Positions 1-11,114 are shown, counted from the first letter of the stretch. The stretch is 64,000 nt of DNA from Diatrype stigma (GCA_022225965.2 JAKJXP020000035.1:191024-255023); one strand, 5' to 3'. The notes: generated from the sequence alone by a model not told the origin. Made by a program: numbers and translations.

Positions 1-1
1 C

Positions 2-2316
2 GTCCAGTCGAGGTTTGAGTCGAGGAAATGGGTCAGGGGTAAAACCTCCATCTATGTGGACGCTTTCAACTTGGCTCTTCATACCGTGCTTGACCAAGAG
101 TCCCATTTATTTGACGAGAAAGAGCGTGCCATCTTCAATGGTTGGAATTCACTGGGCTATGAGGCCCAATTCTTGTACGTTTCCAGCCCGTGGTTTCCCT
201 GCCAGCAAAACCAGATTCTTATATAAGCTGCAGGTATGTCCGCTTATTTCTAAGGAAGACCGCACAGTGGCACCGTGTGGCACGCCTGGGATATCATGGG
301 GATATATCAGATACCGAGGCAGCCGTCCAGGAGCTGCAGAAGAATCGAGGCCTTTCAGAAGCCATCATCAAGTCGCCATCCGGCGGAGAGGCGTTGGGAT
401 CTGACCCCCCTCCACTATTGAAGGATCAAGGTCAGATTATTCATGGCGATGTCTTCGCGTTCGCGGATAAATCAGAAGATTATATCAACTCCATTGAAGA
501 GGCGATCTCACTCCTGAGTCTCGACGAGGTTAAAGCTCTCGCCAAGGATGCAAAAGTAAAAGGAAAGAATAAGGGTGATCTCACAAAAGCGATCTGCAAA
601 ATGTCCCATAAACAAGCTGGTCTTCAATTTGCAGGCCTCCGGCGCTCTAGTACTTCAGGTTCTATAGACTCTCCGGAGTTGGGATCTGAAGTCGACTCGC
701 CAAGCCCTGGGCCTGGGGAAGATGTCAATAGGAGCAAACACTTTCTGGAGAAGATCCTAGCCACAACTGGGCCTTGTGTTCGGCTGTCGCTACCAGTATT
801 CAAACTATTTGAGAGAGTTCATCTCGTATTCTATCGTTCAACCGAGTGGACAGAAAAATCACTCACTACAATCATATTGGCTAAGATCTCCAAACGCAAC
901 TTCCCAGAGTATGTCGTAAGTAGGTCAACCAACATTTTTGCTTCCCGGGGTCAGCTTCTCGAGTTTGAGGCGGCCATGAGGACGGAATACGCCGTTGATA
1001 GCATACTGGAGTCCAACGGCCCGGTAAGGGAAGAGGACTTCCGCAAAGTCATTGATATCTTCGAGGACATTTACCCAAGATGGAAGAGTATTTTGGAAGA
1101 AGAGCAATTGAAGGAGGAAAGGATATACGAAACAGGCGAAGGTGCCTATTTGAGGCGTCTCAATCCTGCACATTCGTATACTCGAATCGTCCACAAGGCT
1201 GCATATGTTTTCGGCAGGCTAAAGGAACACCGACGGGAACATTCACTGTTAATTGAACTATTAGAACAGCGTCTGTTTCATCTAGCCCGCCGTGGCTCTT
1301 GGTATCAGCGGAAGGCTCTCCTGGAGGAGCATTACATGTACGCTCTGGAACCAGACCCTGCAAACACCGACATTGAAGTGCAAAAGAAACAGTGGAAGCG
1401 GATTGCAGTAGCGACTTGCGAAACTGCCTTGGAGGATCCGGATTGTCACTTTATATACCACTACGACATACAGAAGCGTCTGGTCAAGCTCGAGAGGCAG
1501 CTCAAAATCCCAAAGCGCCTGCAGCACGACTTCGGTCACGTCAGGCTGAAGCAGCCGGAGGAGCATTACGCCGAGGGGATCCAGCTCAAGACAGACGACG
1601 TCGCCACCACCACCAAGACGGGGCGGGGTCCGAGCACCAAGACCGTATGGGTAGACGAGGCCGAGGGGGGCGGGGAGTGCAGCGTGGAGGCCATGTGCCT
1701 CAGCTGGTACCGGAGCCAGGGCTGGAAGGGCTACCACGCCGAGGGCGGCATCGTCCGGACGCTGTTCGCCTACCTCTTCTTCGACATCCTGTTCCTCTAC
1801 GTGCCCAACGTCTTCCAGACCGCCTACCAGACGTGCCCGCTGGACCTGCACACCGACGCCTTCTACCCGGCGCGGGCGTCCGCGATCAACCACCGCCTCG
1901 TCGCCATCGCCAACGGCGGGGCCGCGGCGCTGATCGCCTCCGTCGACCGCCGCGAGCGCGAGCGCCGCACCTGCGTCGTCGGCCTGAACTGGGACTACGA
2001 GCGCGCCGACCTGCTCGAGCTGGCTGGCTGCTTCAACGGCGCCGCCCTCGCCGCCGTATGCAAGGTCATGGCCCAGGAGTACGGCCAGCGGGGCGGCGGC
2101 ATCCCGGACTTGATCCTCTGGAGGACGGGCACGGAGACGGAGGCGGAGGAGGCGGAGGCAGAGCCGGCTGGGAGGGGAGAGGTCATGTTCTCCGAGGTCA
2201 AGAGCGCGAATGACCGCCTGAGCGACACGCAGAGGCTCTGGATTCACGTCCTGACCGGGGCTGGGATTAGGGTGGCGCTCTGTAACGCTGTAGCCAAAGA
2301 AGTTAGAGTGGTTTGA
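2..2316 (+). CDS. FAN1: FAN1-type structure-specific nuclease (5' end outside window)
   Basis: Fanconi-associated nuclease 1, a nuclear 5' flap endonuclease and 5'-3' exonuclease acting in interstrand crosslink repair. Two exons are visible, 2..174 and 234..2316; the intron has a GTACGT donor and a GCAG acceptor. Joining them restores FLYVRLFLRK, a conserved stretch of the family. The C-terminus is a VRR-NUC domain: the acidic residue of YHAEGG near 1735, IPDL at 2101-2112 and SEVK at 2191-2202 match the catalytic E, PD and ExK positions of human FAN1. An acidic Thr/Glu/Ala-rich insert (about 2125-2175) lies between PDL and EVK. A SAP-like segment (SLDEVKALAKDAKVKGKNKG) lies near 510-575. The N-terminus, where a UBZ finger may lie, is beyond the window edge. 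GC content rises sharply in the last 700 bases, where opposite-strand open frames are shadows. Confidence 0.93.
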
Positions 2317-3633
2317 TGTGCAACCGGGCGTTCCCTGGTAAGACCAGTCTCATGAGCACTCATGAACATACGATACGATGCTTTGGACTGCAAACCGGAT
2401 TTGCATAACAGTCGGTACCCGAGGATCACAACCGTTTCCTCCACGATGTGGTTATCGAGGATGGTCTTCCGTGGGAAACAAGGCTCTGGCCAGACAACTC
2501 CTCCCCGGTACACATGTGACATGACCTCCCCAAGGAATCGGGGAACAGAGAGGCAATTGCCATGGTGGCTGACAGAACAACACCCGGAGTCATGGGCCTT
2601 ATCTTCTATACAGATCCACCAGCAATCTTAAAGCCTGTTCTCGGCGGTGTTACCCCTTTACACGCAGCCGCATATCATCTGCGCCTGGATATGGTTAAAA
2701 TACATACTGTCAAAGGGGAATGTCGAAGTCAATAGGCCCCACCAGTCCTTGCTATATGTATGGTCTTCTCTGAGCTACGACGGCGTGAAGTGAAGGCGAT
2801 CAGAGATGCTCCGCAGACCCTTATTCATTTCTAGCCATGAACTCGACAGTTGAAAAAGAGAAACCGGCGGAATACAACGGACAACAAGAGCTACATTGTC
2901 CTCAGAGCAGGTTGACCTTTCGAAACTGGATGATGAAGAACAAATTATGGTAGAATCCCTGATCCAGAAACACGACGGTGAAATAGTCGCAGATCTTGTA
3001 AGGGCTGGGCTCTCCCACTGGCGGTGGAAAGCGTACACCTGGGTCGGTGACGTATACGTCTACATTGGCGAGTCAACGACCATGGGGCCCGCTGACTATC
3101 ATTACGCACGATCTTATCCTTGAAGTTATATGTGACTGCAAATGTAGATCCCTCGAAGTGGCGGCGGAAAACACTGGAAAGAACAGTAGGTGGGTAGGTA
3201 GCATATAGTAATGCCATTGGTATCATGATGTTCTGATTACTCGTATCTGCCAACCTATCCCCCTAGGCCGCTTTCTGGTTGTCCGGCTCCAGGTCTTCTC
3301 AATATGCATGAGGGTGCCAGAAGCCCTCCCTTATAAAGACTAACAATCCTAAACGACCACATGCGCCTATAGAACTCCGAGGCTATGCAGAAGAAAACAA
3401 CAAGAAAACACACGTTCTTTGGTATCATCGTTTGGCGACGTGACCAACCAACAAGCCAACCGTTTAAGCCCCAGTGGCCGCCGCCTTATGTGCTCTGCGA
3501 ATTTTAGCCCAGGGTGAAGAAGACGTACCCGCCCACTCGGCGAGGTTTCTCGTCTCCTAAGACAGGCCAGGTTGTATTCCCCCTCGCGTCAAGGTTCAGT
3601 CGCACATAACGGGGTCGTCTCGCTTCCTCCCGG
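2317..3633. other. Intergenic spacer between FAN1 and the TAF3-like gene (convergent)
   Basis: Convergent 3' flank of two genes. The only coding-like stretch is a short plus-strand open frame at 2854-3123, listed separately. No RNA gene or repeat array is visible. Confidence 0.6.
2854..3123 (+). pseudogene. Short coding-like fragment, unknown
   Basis: An open frame of about 90 codons whose middle part has coding-like composition: an acidic helix-like stretch beginning VDLSKLDDEEQIMVESLIQK. It has no in-frame ATG at its 5' end; the nearest ATG (2837) is in another frame and stops quickly. The pattern of a DDEE segment followed by a short amphipathic helix loosely resembles the C-terminus of Nop16-type nucleolar proteins, but the match is too weak to name. 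It could be a last exon whose partner I cannot place, a decayed gene, or chance. Confidence 0.18.
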
Positions 3634-4611
3634 CTAGTTGCCCATGTCCATCATCTCGACGTCGTCGTCCGCCAAGGAGCTCAGGCCCGAGCTAGGCGGC
3701 CTCGAGTCCGCATCGTCCCCCGCGCCGGCACCGGCGCCGCGCTGCGATCTCTCCAGCTCGCGGCGGCGCTGCTCCTGCTCCTCCGGTGAGAGCACGGCGG
3801 CCTGCAGTCGAGCCTTGGCCCACGCTTGGAGATTATCCGCGTTGCCGCCCTCGACGTCGACCTCGCCGTGCTCGATGCCGCGACCCAGGATCGTGCCGGC
3901 GTACTTGGAATCCTGGTCGGATCGGTTATGCTTCTTCTTGAGCGCTGTAGAGGGAAATAAGCGAGTTAGCACACGATGTCCTTATCTCTCCTCTCTCTAC
4001 CCGACCCCGCCTCCCTCCTTCTCCACGAAGGATTTCAGAAGTTATCTCGCCAGCGATAGTTGACTAGGAGTTGAGTAGAGCCAATCCGGAGAAGGAAAAC
4101 TAGGGAGAAACTTACCACTCAAGTAATCCGTCTCGCGCTCCTCGGCCTCTCCCTCCTCGCCGGCGACCACAGGAGGCCGGTGCAGGCCGGCGACCTTGCG
4201 GATGCGCTGGTTCTTGCGGCCCTTGGCCCAGGCGATGAAGGCGTCGACGCCGCGGGTGTCCTCCTCGCCGGAGAGCTCCTGGGCGGCGAAGTCGCGCTGG
4301 GGGCAGAGGGCGCCGCAGTCCTCGAGGCCCATGCGGACGTCGACGACGGTGGGCGACAGGCTGAGCTCGTTGTTCAGCGCCGCGTGGTGCGCCGTCTGCC
4401 GCGCGATCGCCCCGATGTACGACCCGGCCAGCTCCGTCAGCGCGTCCACCGTCCCCGCCGTGCTCGAGTAGTAGCCCTGCGCCCGCAGGATCTGCAGCAC
4501 CGCCGGCCGCAGCAGCGCGTGGTGAATCTCGGAGGCCGTCGCCGGCGCCTTGTTGGCCGTCTGCGCCTGCGGTTGCGGTTGGGAGGTCGACGATGGTATT
4601 GGCATCGGCAT
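3634..4611 (-). CDS. Histone-fold (Bromo_TP type) TFIID subunit, TAF3-like
   Basis: Predicted nuclear transcription-initiation factor of 268 aa. Two exons, 4611..4116 and 3944..3634, are joined over a 171-bp intron (GTAAGT donor, GCTAAC branch site, CTACAG acceptor) that restores YLSALKKKHNRSDQDSKYAG in frame. Residues about 25-100 (HHALLRPAVLQILRAQGY, then a helix around ELAGSYIGAIARQTAHHAAL and a short helix after LSPTVVDVRMGLEDCGAL) form a bromodomain-associated histone fold, which in TAF3 and TAF8 pairs with a partner TAF. The middle has FIAWAKGRKNQRIRKVAGL; the tail is a charged coiled region ending in Asp/Met-rich residues. There is no PHD finger, as in short fungal TAF3. TAF8 is the main alternative. 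It lies head-to-head with TAF7, another TFIID subunit. The start is the first ATG in frame. Confidence 0.72.
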
Positions 4612-5868
4612 TGTGGCTTGCTGGGTGACTGATTGACTGATCGATTGGCTGATAAATTGGTCGGACAGGGCGTCGAGGTCGCAACTGAGTCTTGAATACG
4701 GCGAGAAGAAGGGGTATGATGAAGGTTGCTATCGAATGAGCGTGGAGTATGCGATGGAGGCTTGTGTTGCTATAGCAGAAGGCGGCAAGTACCCAGGCAG
4801 CCAGGCAACCAGTGAAAGATTAGACAGGTAGCTCGGTAAGTAGGTGGTGTCGGAAAGGACTATGCGCGACGCGATGCGAATGTGTTGCAGCAGAGATCCG
4901 AGGTCTTCATCTAGTCAGGTTGCTTCAAGGACACTGTTGCGAAGTGTTGATATCGACGACAGAAAGCCTGGAGTTCCTTCTCAACTTCTACGCCAATAAC
5001 CTACTTGTTACTGTGCATATGCTTCGTGTAGCAGCTTGACAAGGTATGCCCATACCTTCCCGTGGTATGAAAGGTGACGGAGAGGATAACTAAGAGGATG
5101 ATGCACATGTCACATCAAGGAAGACCGGGTACAGTAGCGAGGAAGACCGACGTATGTACAGATATGCATGTAAGCAGGTATGTAGTTAAGCGGATAACTA
5201 CACAAAGTACCTCGTGCTATGTAAGTTGAGCCTCAAAGGCCTTCTTGGCATTTTGGCTCACTAACAGACTAATAAGGTTTGATCTCAAGCGGATCTTATG
5301 GGGCCTTTGACCCCACTATATACATACATACATACATACATACATACATACATACATACATACATACATACATACATACATACATACATAGGTACCTTCG
5401 TGCTTCGTACCTTACAATCATTCACATGCATCCCTGTATCATAGGTACCTACCTTTAAGTCGTACATGTATGTAAGTTCCGATTCCCCGACCTGTACCTA
5501 CATACCTGTAGTCTGTACTCCATAGTACGTGTGAGTGGAAGGGCGACGATGCGCGCACCTGTCCAGTCAATCGAAGGAAAGCTTTCGAACTATTCGCTAA
5601 GCATTGGCATCATTTTCCTGTAGGGGCTTGAATACAAGAGCTTCTTTTTTCACTGTTTGATTATAACTGCTGCGCACTAGGTCTCACACACAGTTGCCTT
5701 TACCCTTGTTAGCTACTCATCTTCATTCTCTTTCCAGCTCTCTTCTGCAAATAGCAGTTCGGCCTATCCACGATTGACGACTAACGAAACCATCACCATC
5801 ACCAACGCCATCACAACAACCAAATATAATCGCCCTCTGTATATCTATCTGGACCACCCAACCCAGCC
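4612..5868. promoter_or_regulatory. Divergent intergenic region between the TAF3-like gene and TAF7
   Basis: A 1.26-kb spacer holding both promoters. It contains a long (CATA)n microsatellite and GGTACC palindromes near 5391 and 5444. The last 150 bases before TAF7 are pyrimidine-rich and then CA/ATC-rich, as in many fungal 5' leaders. No TATA box can be assigned with confidence. Confidence 0.5.
5319..5390. repeat. (CATA)n tetranucleotide microsatellite
   Basis: An uninterrupted run of about 17-18 CATA units, directly followed by GGTACC. It lies in the TAF3-like/TAF7 spacer and is not coding, although one frame reads through it as a Met-Tyr-Val-Cys repeat. Confidence 0.95.
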
Positions 5869-7512
5869 ATGGCTTCCACTAATGGGAAGCCGGCGCTCAA
5901 GCTCAATACAAACCAGAATATGCCGCCGCCTCCTACCACTGCAGCAACGCCTGCTTCCGAGAACCCGAGACCTATCTTGAAACTAAACACCTCTTCACGA
6001 CAGCCTTCCTTCAGCGGTGATAGCGTTCCTACACCCTCTGGTGAGAAGAAGATGATCAAGATCAAGATCTCTAGCCAGCCCAGCACACCAGCTGCTACAC
6101 CTACCTCGAAACCGCCTCCTAGTAGCGTCACCAAAACCAAAGCCGGCCGACCCTCGAAACCCACCGCCAAACTGATCGAATCGAAAAAGCGTGGCTATGA
6201 AAGCGATGAAGACCGTCCTATGGCTGTTGTCCGTTCGGAATCTGGCCGTCCAAACAAGATTCTCAAAATCAAACCCCCAACCAAACCTGGCCCTGTCACC
6301 CCTGGTGGAGGTGCCTCGGTCAGTTCTATCAAGTTCAAACCGAGGGGAGAACCGGTGGAACATCACGCTGGCGACGCCTATGACTCCGAGGCTAGTGACA
6401 GAGAGGTCGACCCTACGCGTGAACAAGCCTTTATCCTTCGCGTTTTTCCCGGCGCTCCCGTCGAATACCTGCGGAAAGCCATAGCCGCCGGCACGATTGG
6501 ACTTTCCAAACAAAATGGCGGTGCGGACTTTAATGTCCAGTTCGTGGATGGGAAAGAACGCCGCGCCATGATTACCATCGACGGCATCCACTACGCGGCT
6601 GTTCTTGTCTCCCTACCAACCATCACCGAAGCTATGAAGACGTGGGATCGCAAGACGATGATGAAGAACTCGGATGTCGTCGAGATGCTCATGTGCTTCG
6701 CTGAAGTCCGCAACGAGATGGAGGCCAAGACGGTCCCGCTTCCCGCTATGGTCGTGAAGAACGAACACAAATGGCCGCATGGTCTAACACCGCCCATGCA
6801 CGATGCGGCCAATCGGAGGTTCAGAAGGACCATCTCGGAGAAGCAATGGCAGAGCACCGCAGCCCAGGTTAAGAAGTTGATGGATGAGGACCATGCCGCG
6901 CTAGAATCTTCGACAGAGTGGATAGAGCAGGACGACGGATATGGCGACTCGGACGATAACGAGGACGCAGACGCAGATGCGGACGCGGATGCGGATATGG
7001 ATGCGGAAGGCGAGCCGCAGGGAGATAGCTACTTCCCACGGCAACAATCCGACGAGGACATGGATGCGGAAGGGGACGACGACGACGATGATGTGCTGGC
7101 TGCCATGGAAGCTGACCTCGAACACGAACCAGAGGCGAACGAGGGAGACCCTGATAGTGCTACACCAGTCACGCAAATGGAAGCCCCCACGCCAATGACT
7201 GTCGATGCCACTACACCGGCTGCTGTCCAGGAAGAGCTCGCGTCAGAAGAAGAAGAGGATGAGGACGAAGAGGGCGATATCTCAGAGGAGGACGAGGACG
7301 AGGAAGATGAGGACAGGATGACGGCTGAGAAGGAACGCAAGGAGAAGCTTGCCGACCTCCACAACTACGAAGCCCAGGTTCGAAAGACCCAGGACGAGAT
7401 AGCCGCCCAGGTCAATCCTATTCTCAAGAAACGACTCTTGACGCGCATCGACAACCTCAAGAAGGAGATTGCTATCAAGAAAGCAGCCCTTGGGTTCCAA
7501 GTAGAGGACTAG
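5869..7512 (+). CDS. TAF7: TFIID subunit TAF7
   Basis: TBP-associated factor 7, a subunit of TFIID that contacts TAF1 in RNA polymerase II initiation. Single exon of 547 aa. The TAFII55 N-terminal domain spans about residues 184-345 (EQAFILRVFPGAPVEYLRKA, IDGIHYAAVLVSLPTITEAM, then LMCFAEVRNEMEAKTV and HKWPHGLTPPM), all hallmarks of the family. It is preceded by a low-complexity Pro/Lys-rich region with repeated ILKLN/ILKIK-type motifs and followed by long Asp/Glu runs and a C-terminal coiled coil (about 485-545). Acidic runs raise the background of opposite-strand serine-rich frames, which are shadows. The ATG chosen (CAGCCATGGC) has a good fungal start context. The length is normal for filamentous fungi. 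Confidence 0.95.
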   Translation: MASTNGKPALKLNTNQNMPPPPTTAATPASENPRPILKLNTSSRQPSFSGDSVPTPSGEKKMIKIKISSQPSTPAATPTSKPPPSSVTKTKAGRPSKPTAKLIESKKRGYESDEDRPMAVVRSESGRPNKILKIKPPTKPGPVTPGGGASVSSIKFKPRGEPVEHHAGDAYDSEASDREVDPTREQAFILRVFPGAPVEYLRKAIAAGTIGLSKQNGGADFNVQFVDGKERRAMITIDGIHYAAVLVSLPTITEAMKTWDRKTMMKNSDVVEMLMCFAEVRNEMEAKTVPLPAMVVKNEHKWPHGLTPPMHDAANRRFRRTISEKQWQSTAAQVKKLMDEDHAALESSTEWIEQDDGYGDSDDNEDADADADADADMDAEGEPQGDSYFPRQQSDEDMDAEGDDDDDDVLAAMEADLEHEPEANEGDPDSATPVTQMEAPTPMTVDATTPAAVQEELASEEEEDEDEEGDISEEDEDEEDEDRMTAEKERKEKLADLHNYEAQVRKTQDEIAAQVNPILKKRLLTRIDNLKKEIAIKKAALGFQVED

Positions 7513-8459
7513 TAGTCTACTTTTTCCTGGACTTCGATGCTAGGGGGCATCCATCATTCGCTACGAAGGAACAACTCTGTGAAGAGGACACCAGTCACCC
7601 CTAGGCTATAGATATAGCACCCTCGAATTTTGTGCTGGACCAAGAACCGGACAGGGGTACGCAAATGATGTTTGGGGGTGGAGGGACACTCTAAAGAAAG
7701 GAGTTATGGCGTTTACCAAGAGCAGAAAGCGACTCAAGCTTAGGCTCGGTCAGGGCTACCAGTAAGTAGCCTAGTAACCTTCGAGTAGACCCTTGTATAT
7801 GTGAATGTCTAGGTTGACTCCAGAGACATTCATGGGTTTTGCTTTGAGCATTCGATGGGCTGGTGGGTGGGAAGCTACATAGGGAGGAACATGGAAGGAT
7901 GGATACCCAGAGATTCGCGTGCCAGTAAAGTACATAGGCGAATTGAGCATTGTTTTCAAAAGTCAAAGTGATTGTATGTCTTCATATCTCCTACTTCGTA
8001 CAACACTGGATCAACACTCTTATGCTGCTGGACTATATATAGGTTAAGCAGCCTCCGAGCGGAGCAGTTATCGGCTGAAGTTTTTTCTATGCACGAAGTG
8101 ATTCTGAGTCGTGACAGATAAATACATTTCTGTTGGACATCTTATAGTACAGAGGTAGTAGTGGTAGTGATAGCAGCTTGGGACGCACCCATTCGCGGAG
8201 GCTTATGCTACCTACCAACGAAGTAGTCCTGGAGTTGCGATACCTGGGAAGTTCTCTTTTCTCCTCCCCCTATATGCACATCGTACATGGTACAGACCAC
8301 TGGCTGTCACGCCCACCCACGCCCACACCTACTACGTTTGGACATATGTACGGGCGCGCCAATCCCACAAGCCCCTTTTCCCAACCGTTGTATATATATA
8401 GGACAAGAGCAGACGTATATGTATCCACAATCCATCTGTCTTTCTCTCGCTCCCACCTA
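7513..8459. other. Intergenic spacer between TAF7 and MRPL37 (convergent)
   Basis: The 3' flanks of two convergent genes. Open frames up to about 190 codons at its right end overlap the antisense strand of MRPL37 and have no coding signature of their own. I see no RNA gene. Confidence 0.6.
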
Positions 8460-9308
8460 TCACATGCTCTTGAGGTAGTTCTGCTCCTTGATGTTGGCCT
8501 TGCGGGCGCGGCGCATGGCGCTCCGCAGCTCCTCGCGCGCGGCCACGGCGGCCAGCGCCCCCGCCTCGGTCCCTTCCTCGTTGGCCGGCAGGTTGATGCT
8601 CTGGTGCTGCAGCGGGATCTTGGGCGCCAGCGCCTCGATGTTGCCCTCGGCCAGCAGCTTCGCCTCCAGGTTCCGCTGCCGCTTCGCCGCGAGCTTGCGC
8701 TGCTTCTTGGACTTGGCTGTTTATTTGGGGAAAGGGGGTGCGGTTAGCTTTGTGTGTGTGTGTGTGTGTTGTGCGTGTGTGGGATGAAAAGAGGGGGTGG
8801 AGGGGGGGTGATGGAGGGATGACGAAGAAAGGAGAGAAAAAAGAAACCCACAGAACTCATCTCCGGCCTCGTCGTCCGCCGCCGCGTCCGCCTTCTTCTG
8901 CACGCTCAGGCAGTCCCACAGCCAATCCGGGTAGTCGGCATCGGCCAGCGCCACGGGGTCCTCCCGGCCCTTGAAGTAGTTGAGGCCCGTGAGGACGGTG
9001 CCGGGCGGGCAGGTCGACTTCGAGACCGGCGCTTCGCCGCCGCCGCTGCTGCTGCTGCCGTCCGCCGGGCCGAGGGGCGTGCTCAGCGCGGGCGGCTCGC
9101 CGCTGGGTGGCGAGGGGGCTGGCGAGGAGGACCGCGCCCGGGTTGAGTGCGAGAACGGTCTTGTGGTGATCGGGAGCCGGGAGCGTATTGCCGATGTCGC
9201 TGTCGATGCGGGCTGCGAGATGGAGATCGAGGGGGGCGACGGGCGGCGGCGGGGGGTGGCCGCGACGAGAGAGCCCGAGGCCCGCTGTAGACACCGCCGG
9301 CAGATCAT
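8460..9308 (-). CDS. MRPL37: Mitochondrial large-subunit ribosomal protein mL54 (MRPL37)
   Basis: Component of the mitochondrial 54S ribosomal subunit, 237 aa. Two exons, 9308..8852 and 8716..8460; the 135-bp intron has a GTGGGT donor and an AACAG acceptor. The N-terminus (MICRRCLQRASGSLVAATPR, then Arg/Ser-rich) looks like a mitochondrial presequence. The mature part begins with the family signature STCPPGTVLTGLNYFKGRED followed by DADYPDWLWDCL, and the C-terminus is basic with RRARKANIKEQNYLK, the classic mL54 ending. The middle low-complexity linker (Ser/Gly/Pro-rich, about residues 55-95) is longer than in yeast. The intron carries a (GT)n tract, so the splice was chosen by frame as well as motif. 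The next gene on the same strand also makes a mitochondrial protein. Confidence 0.9.
8751..8781. repeat. (TG)n dinucleotide repeat in the MRPL37 intron
   Basis: An imperfect TG run of about 30 bases inside the MRPL37 intron, reading as CA repeats on the coding strand near its 3' half. It could vary in length between strains. Confidence 0.9.
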
Positions 9309-9977
9309 GGTTTGCGGAATGACGTTTGCGTACTATTAAGGGGAAGAAGTGCCGCGCATTGAGAAGGGGCCCTTTGCTTTGCTATGATCTGCTCTCGGCT
9401 CTCGCGGTGGAAGATTATTGTCGTCGTTGAAGCTCTGAAGCTGGATCGCTACCTTCAATTCGTCCAGGGCCGCTAACGCACGCAAGTCTCGAAATTTTGT
9501 TTGACGGGTCGGACCTATAGGGCGCAAAATGCCGATGCTCGCCCGCTAGGTAATTAGAGAAGCTACGCGCCTACTAGGTACCTAGGTAGCTACCTACCTA
9601 CAGAAATTAGGTAACTGGCTACATACAGTGGTGCTACGTATGTATGTGGAAGTTTTGGGTACGAAGGAAGTACCATGGCGAATATATCAAGAACATATGT
9701 ATTCAGTTGACGAATCTCAAGCAATTTAGGGGGCTTGTTTGATGTTTTGTTTTATTTTAGCCATTGGCATGTCTGCCTCTTCAGATATGTACAAGCAAAG
9801 GTAGATGCACAGCATGTCAGGATGACCGGTAGTCTTATGTGAACCTGTGCATCACGAGGGAAACTTCAGAGACCTCTTCTTTTCGTCCTATCCTCGTACA
9901 TCAAAGTACACGAAGAAAAGTTGGTGAATTGCAATTTCTTCGATGTAGGTAGTAACCAAATTGCCAAGAGTCCTTCT
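9309..9977. other. Intergenic spacer between MRPL37 and the complex I 12-kDa gene
   Basis: Holds the MRPL37 promoter and the 3' flank of the complex I gene. A cluster of TAGGTACCTA/CCTAGG/ACCTACCTA tetranucleotide-like palindromes occurs at about 9570-9612. No gene is visible. Confidence 0.6.
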
Positions 9978-10434
9978 TCAATTCTTGGGGATGTGATTCT
10001 GCATCTCGAACCGGAAACCCCGTACTTTGTGGTCCTTGAGCAGCTGGAGATACTTCTCTGTATATCGTATATCGGTCAGCATATCTTCGTAGGAAAACCA
10101 CAAATGCATTCCCAAGTGGTATAACTGAGATATATAATATCCAGAACTCCCACGTCCGGCTGCACAAAACACCAAGGACGATTGCGTTCGTTATTGTGGT
10201 CCACTAACCTCGTAAAGGACCGCACTTCGCTAGATGGTTGACGCCCTCTCGGTAGTAGCACTTCGACAGCTCCGCTCGCACCAGTCGTCCCATCATAACA
10301 TTCACCCACTGCTCCCGGACGACGGCATCCTGCGCCTGCTTCAGCCGCTTGTTATCGTCGTAGTCGACACCATCGAAGTTCGCCGGGACCGTCGGCTTCT
10401 TTGCCAGGTAGGCTTCGGACTCGGGAGTAGGCAT
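9978..10434 (-). CDS. NDUFB10: NADH:ubiquinone oxidoreductase 12-kDa subunit (NDUFB10/PDSW type)
   Basis: Accessory subunit of respiratory complex I membrane arm, 101 aa (about 12 kDa). Two exons, 10434..10209 and 10057..9978, are joined over a 151-bp intron (GTTAGT donor, TACAG acceptor), giving CGPLREKYLQLLKDHKVRGF in frame. The protein begins MPTPESEAYLAKKPTVPANF, then has RLKQAQDAVVREQWVNVMM and CYYREGVNHLAKC with a CX11C pair, matching the fungal 12-kDa subunit throughout. The open frame extends upstream of this ATG without a recognisable extension, so the internal ATG giving the family-typical N-terminus was chosen. It lies on the same strand as MRPL37, about 0.7 kb away. Confidence 0.9.
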
Positions 10435-11114
10435 TGTAGCTATCGAGGTCGACGCGAAATATCGATTGCCGGAGACAAGGCTGGAGTGGGATTGAGCCGG
10501 CCGGCGTTGCGTTGTTTGGAGTTGAGTGTACGCCGTAGACGACTCGTGGTAAGCTGGAATGTCCGACCAGTAAGCTTGGACCAATTCGATATCAAAACGT
10601 CAAACGTCAGACGTCCAAGGCTCGGTGCCTCAGGCACCTGCAGTCGGAAACTACACCTACCTTACCTAAGCACTAACTCTCGCTGCAACCTTGAAGTGGC
10701 CTGTGCATTTAGACTCCGAGGCTGCCGGTGGAGCTCGAGAATCTGCAGCCTGCAGGTGATGGACGGCCCAGTGGCCCTACAGCGATCTACCTACCCTGGT
10801 TATCGATAACAAGATAGCCTTACAGCCCTGGAGGTAAGGTCCAGTTGGTCAATGCTCCAAGCAGCGATTCACCGCTTTCTCTTTTCGGACTAACCCCACC
10901 GGCAGTTGGAAACTTTTCTTCAGGGTCCATTGAAATTTCTTTCCAAGCGCCGAGCTTGCAAGGCCAGCCACGCCCATTAAATACAGAGCTTCTTGCAACA
11001 GTTTTCCTCAAGCCTCTGATTTTATTCTTACTCCTCTCAACATTCCTCCCATTCCCTTACATCTTACCTAGTATACATTCCTAAGCTTGTATTATCTACA
11101 GTACTTTCATCACA
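10435..11114. promoter_or_regulatory. Divergent spacer between the complex I gene and NSR1
   Basis: A 680-bp region holding both promoters. A pyrimidine-rich tract (TTACTCCTCTC...CATTCCTCCCATTCCC, about 11025-11060) lies just upstream of the NSR1 ATG, typical of highly expressed fungal genes. No other gene is seen. Confidence 0.5.

Noticed and set aside
1392..2213. Second plus-strand frame inside FAN1
   Set aside because: Arg/Pro/Gly-rich out-of-frame shadow; the FAN1 frame carries all conserved motifs.
1282..2247. Long minus-strand frame across the FAN1 3' half
   Set aside because: Shadow of GC-rich FAN1 coding sequence; composition is typical of an antisense frame (Arg/Leu/Val/Asp-rich).
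5285..5467. Minus-strand frame through the CATA microsatellite
   Set aside because: Met-Tyr-Val-Cys repeats are a by-product of the tetranucleotide run.
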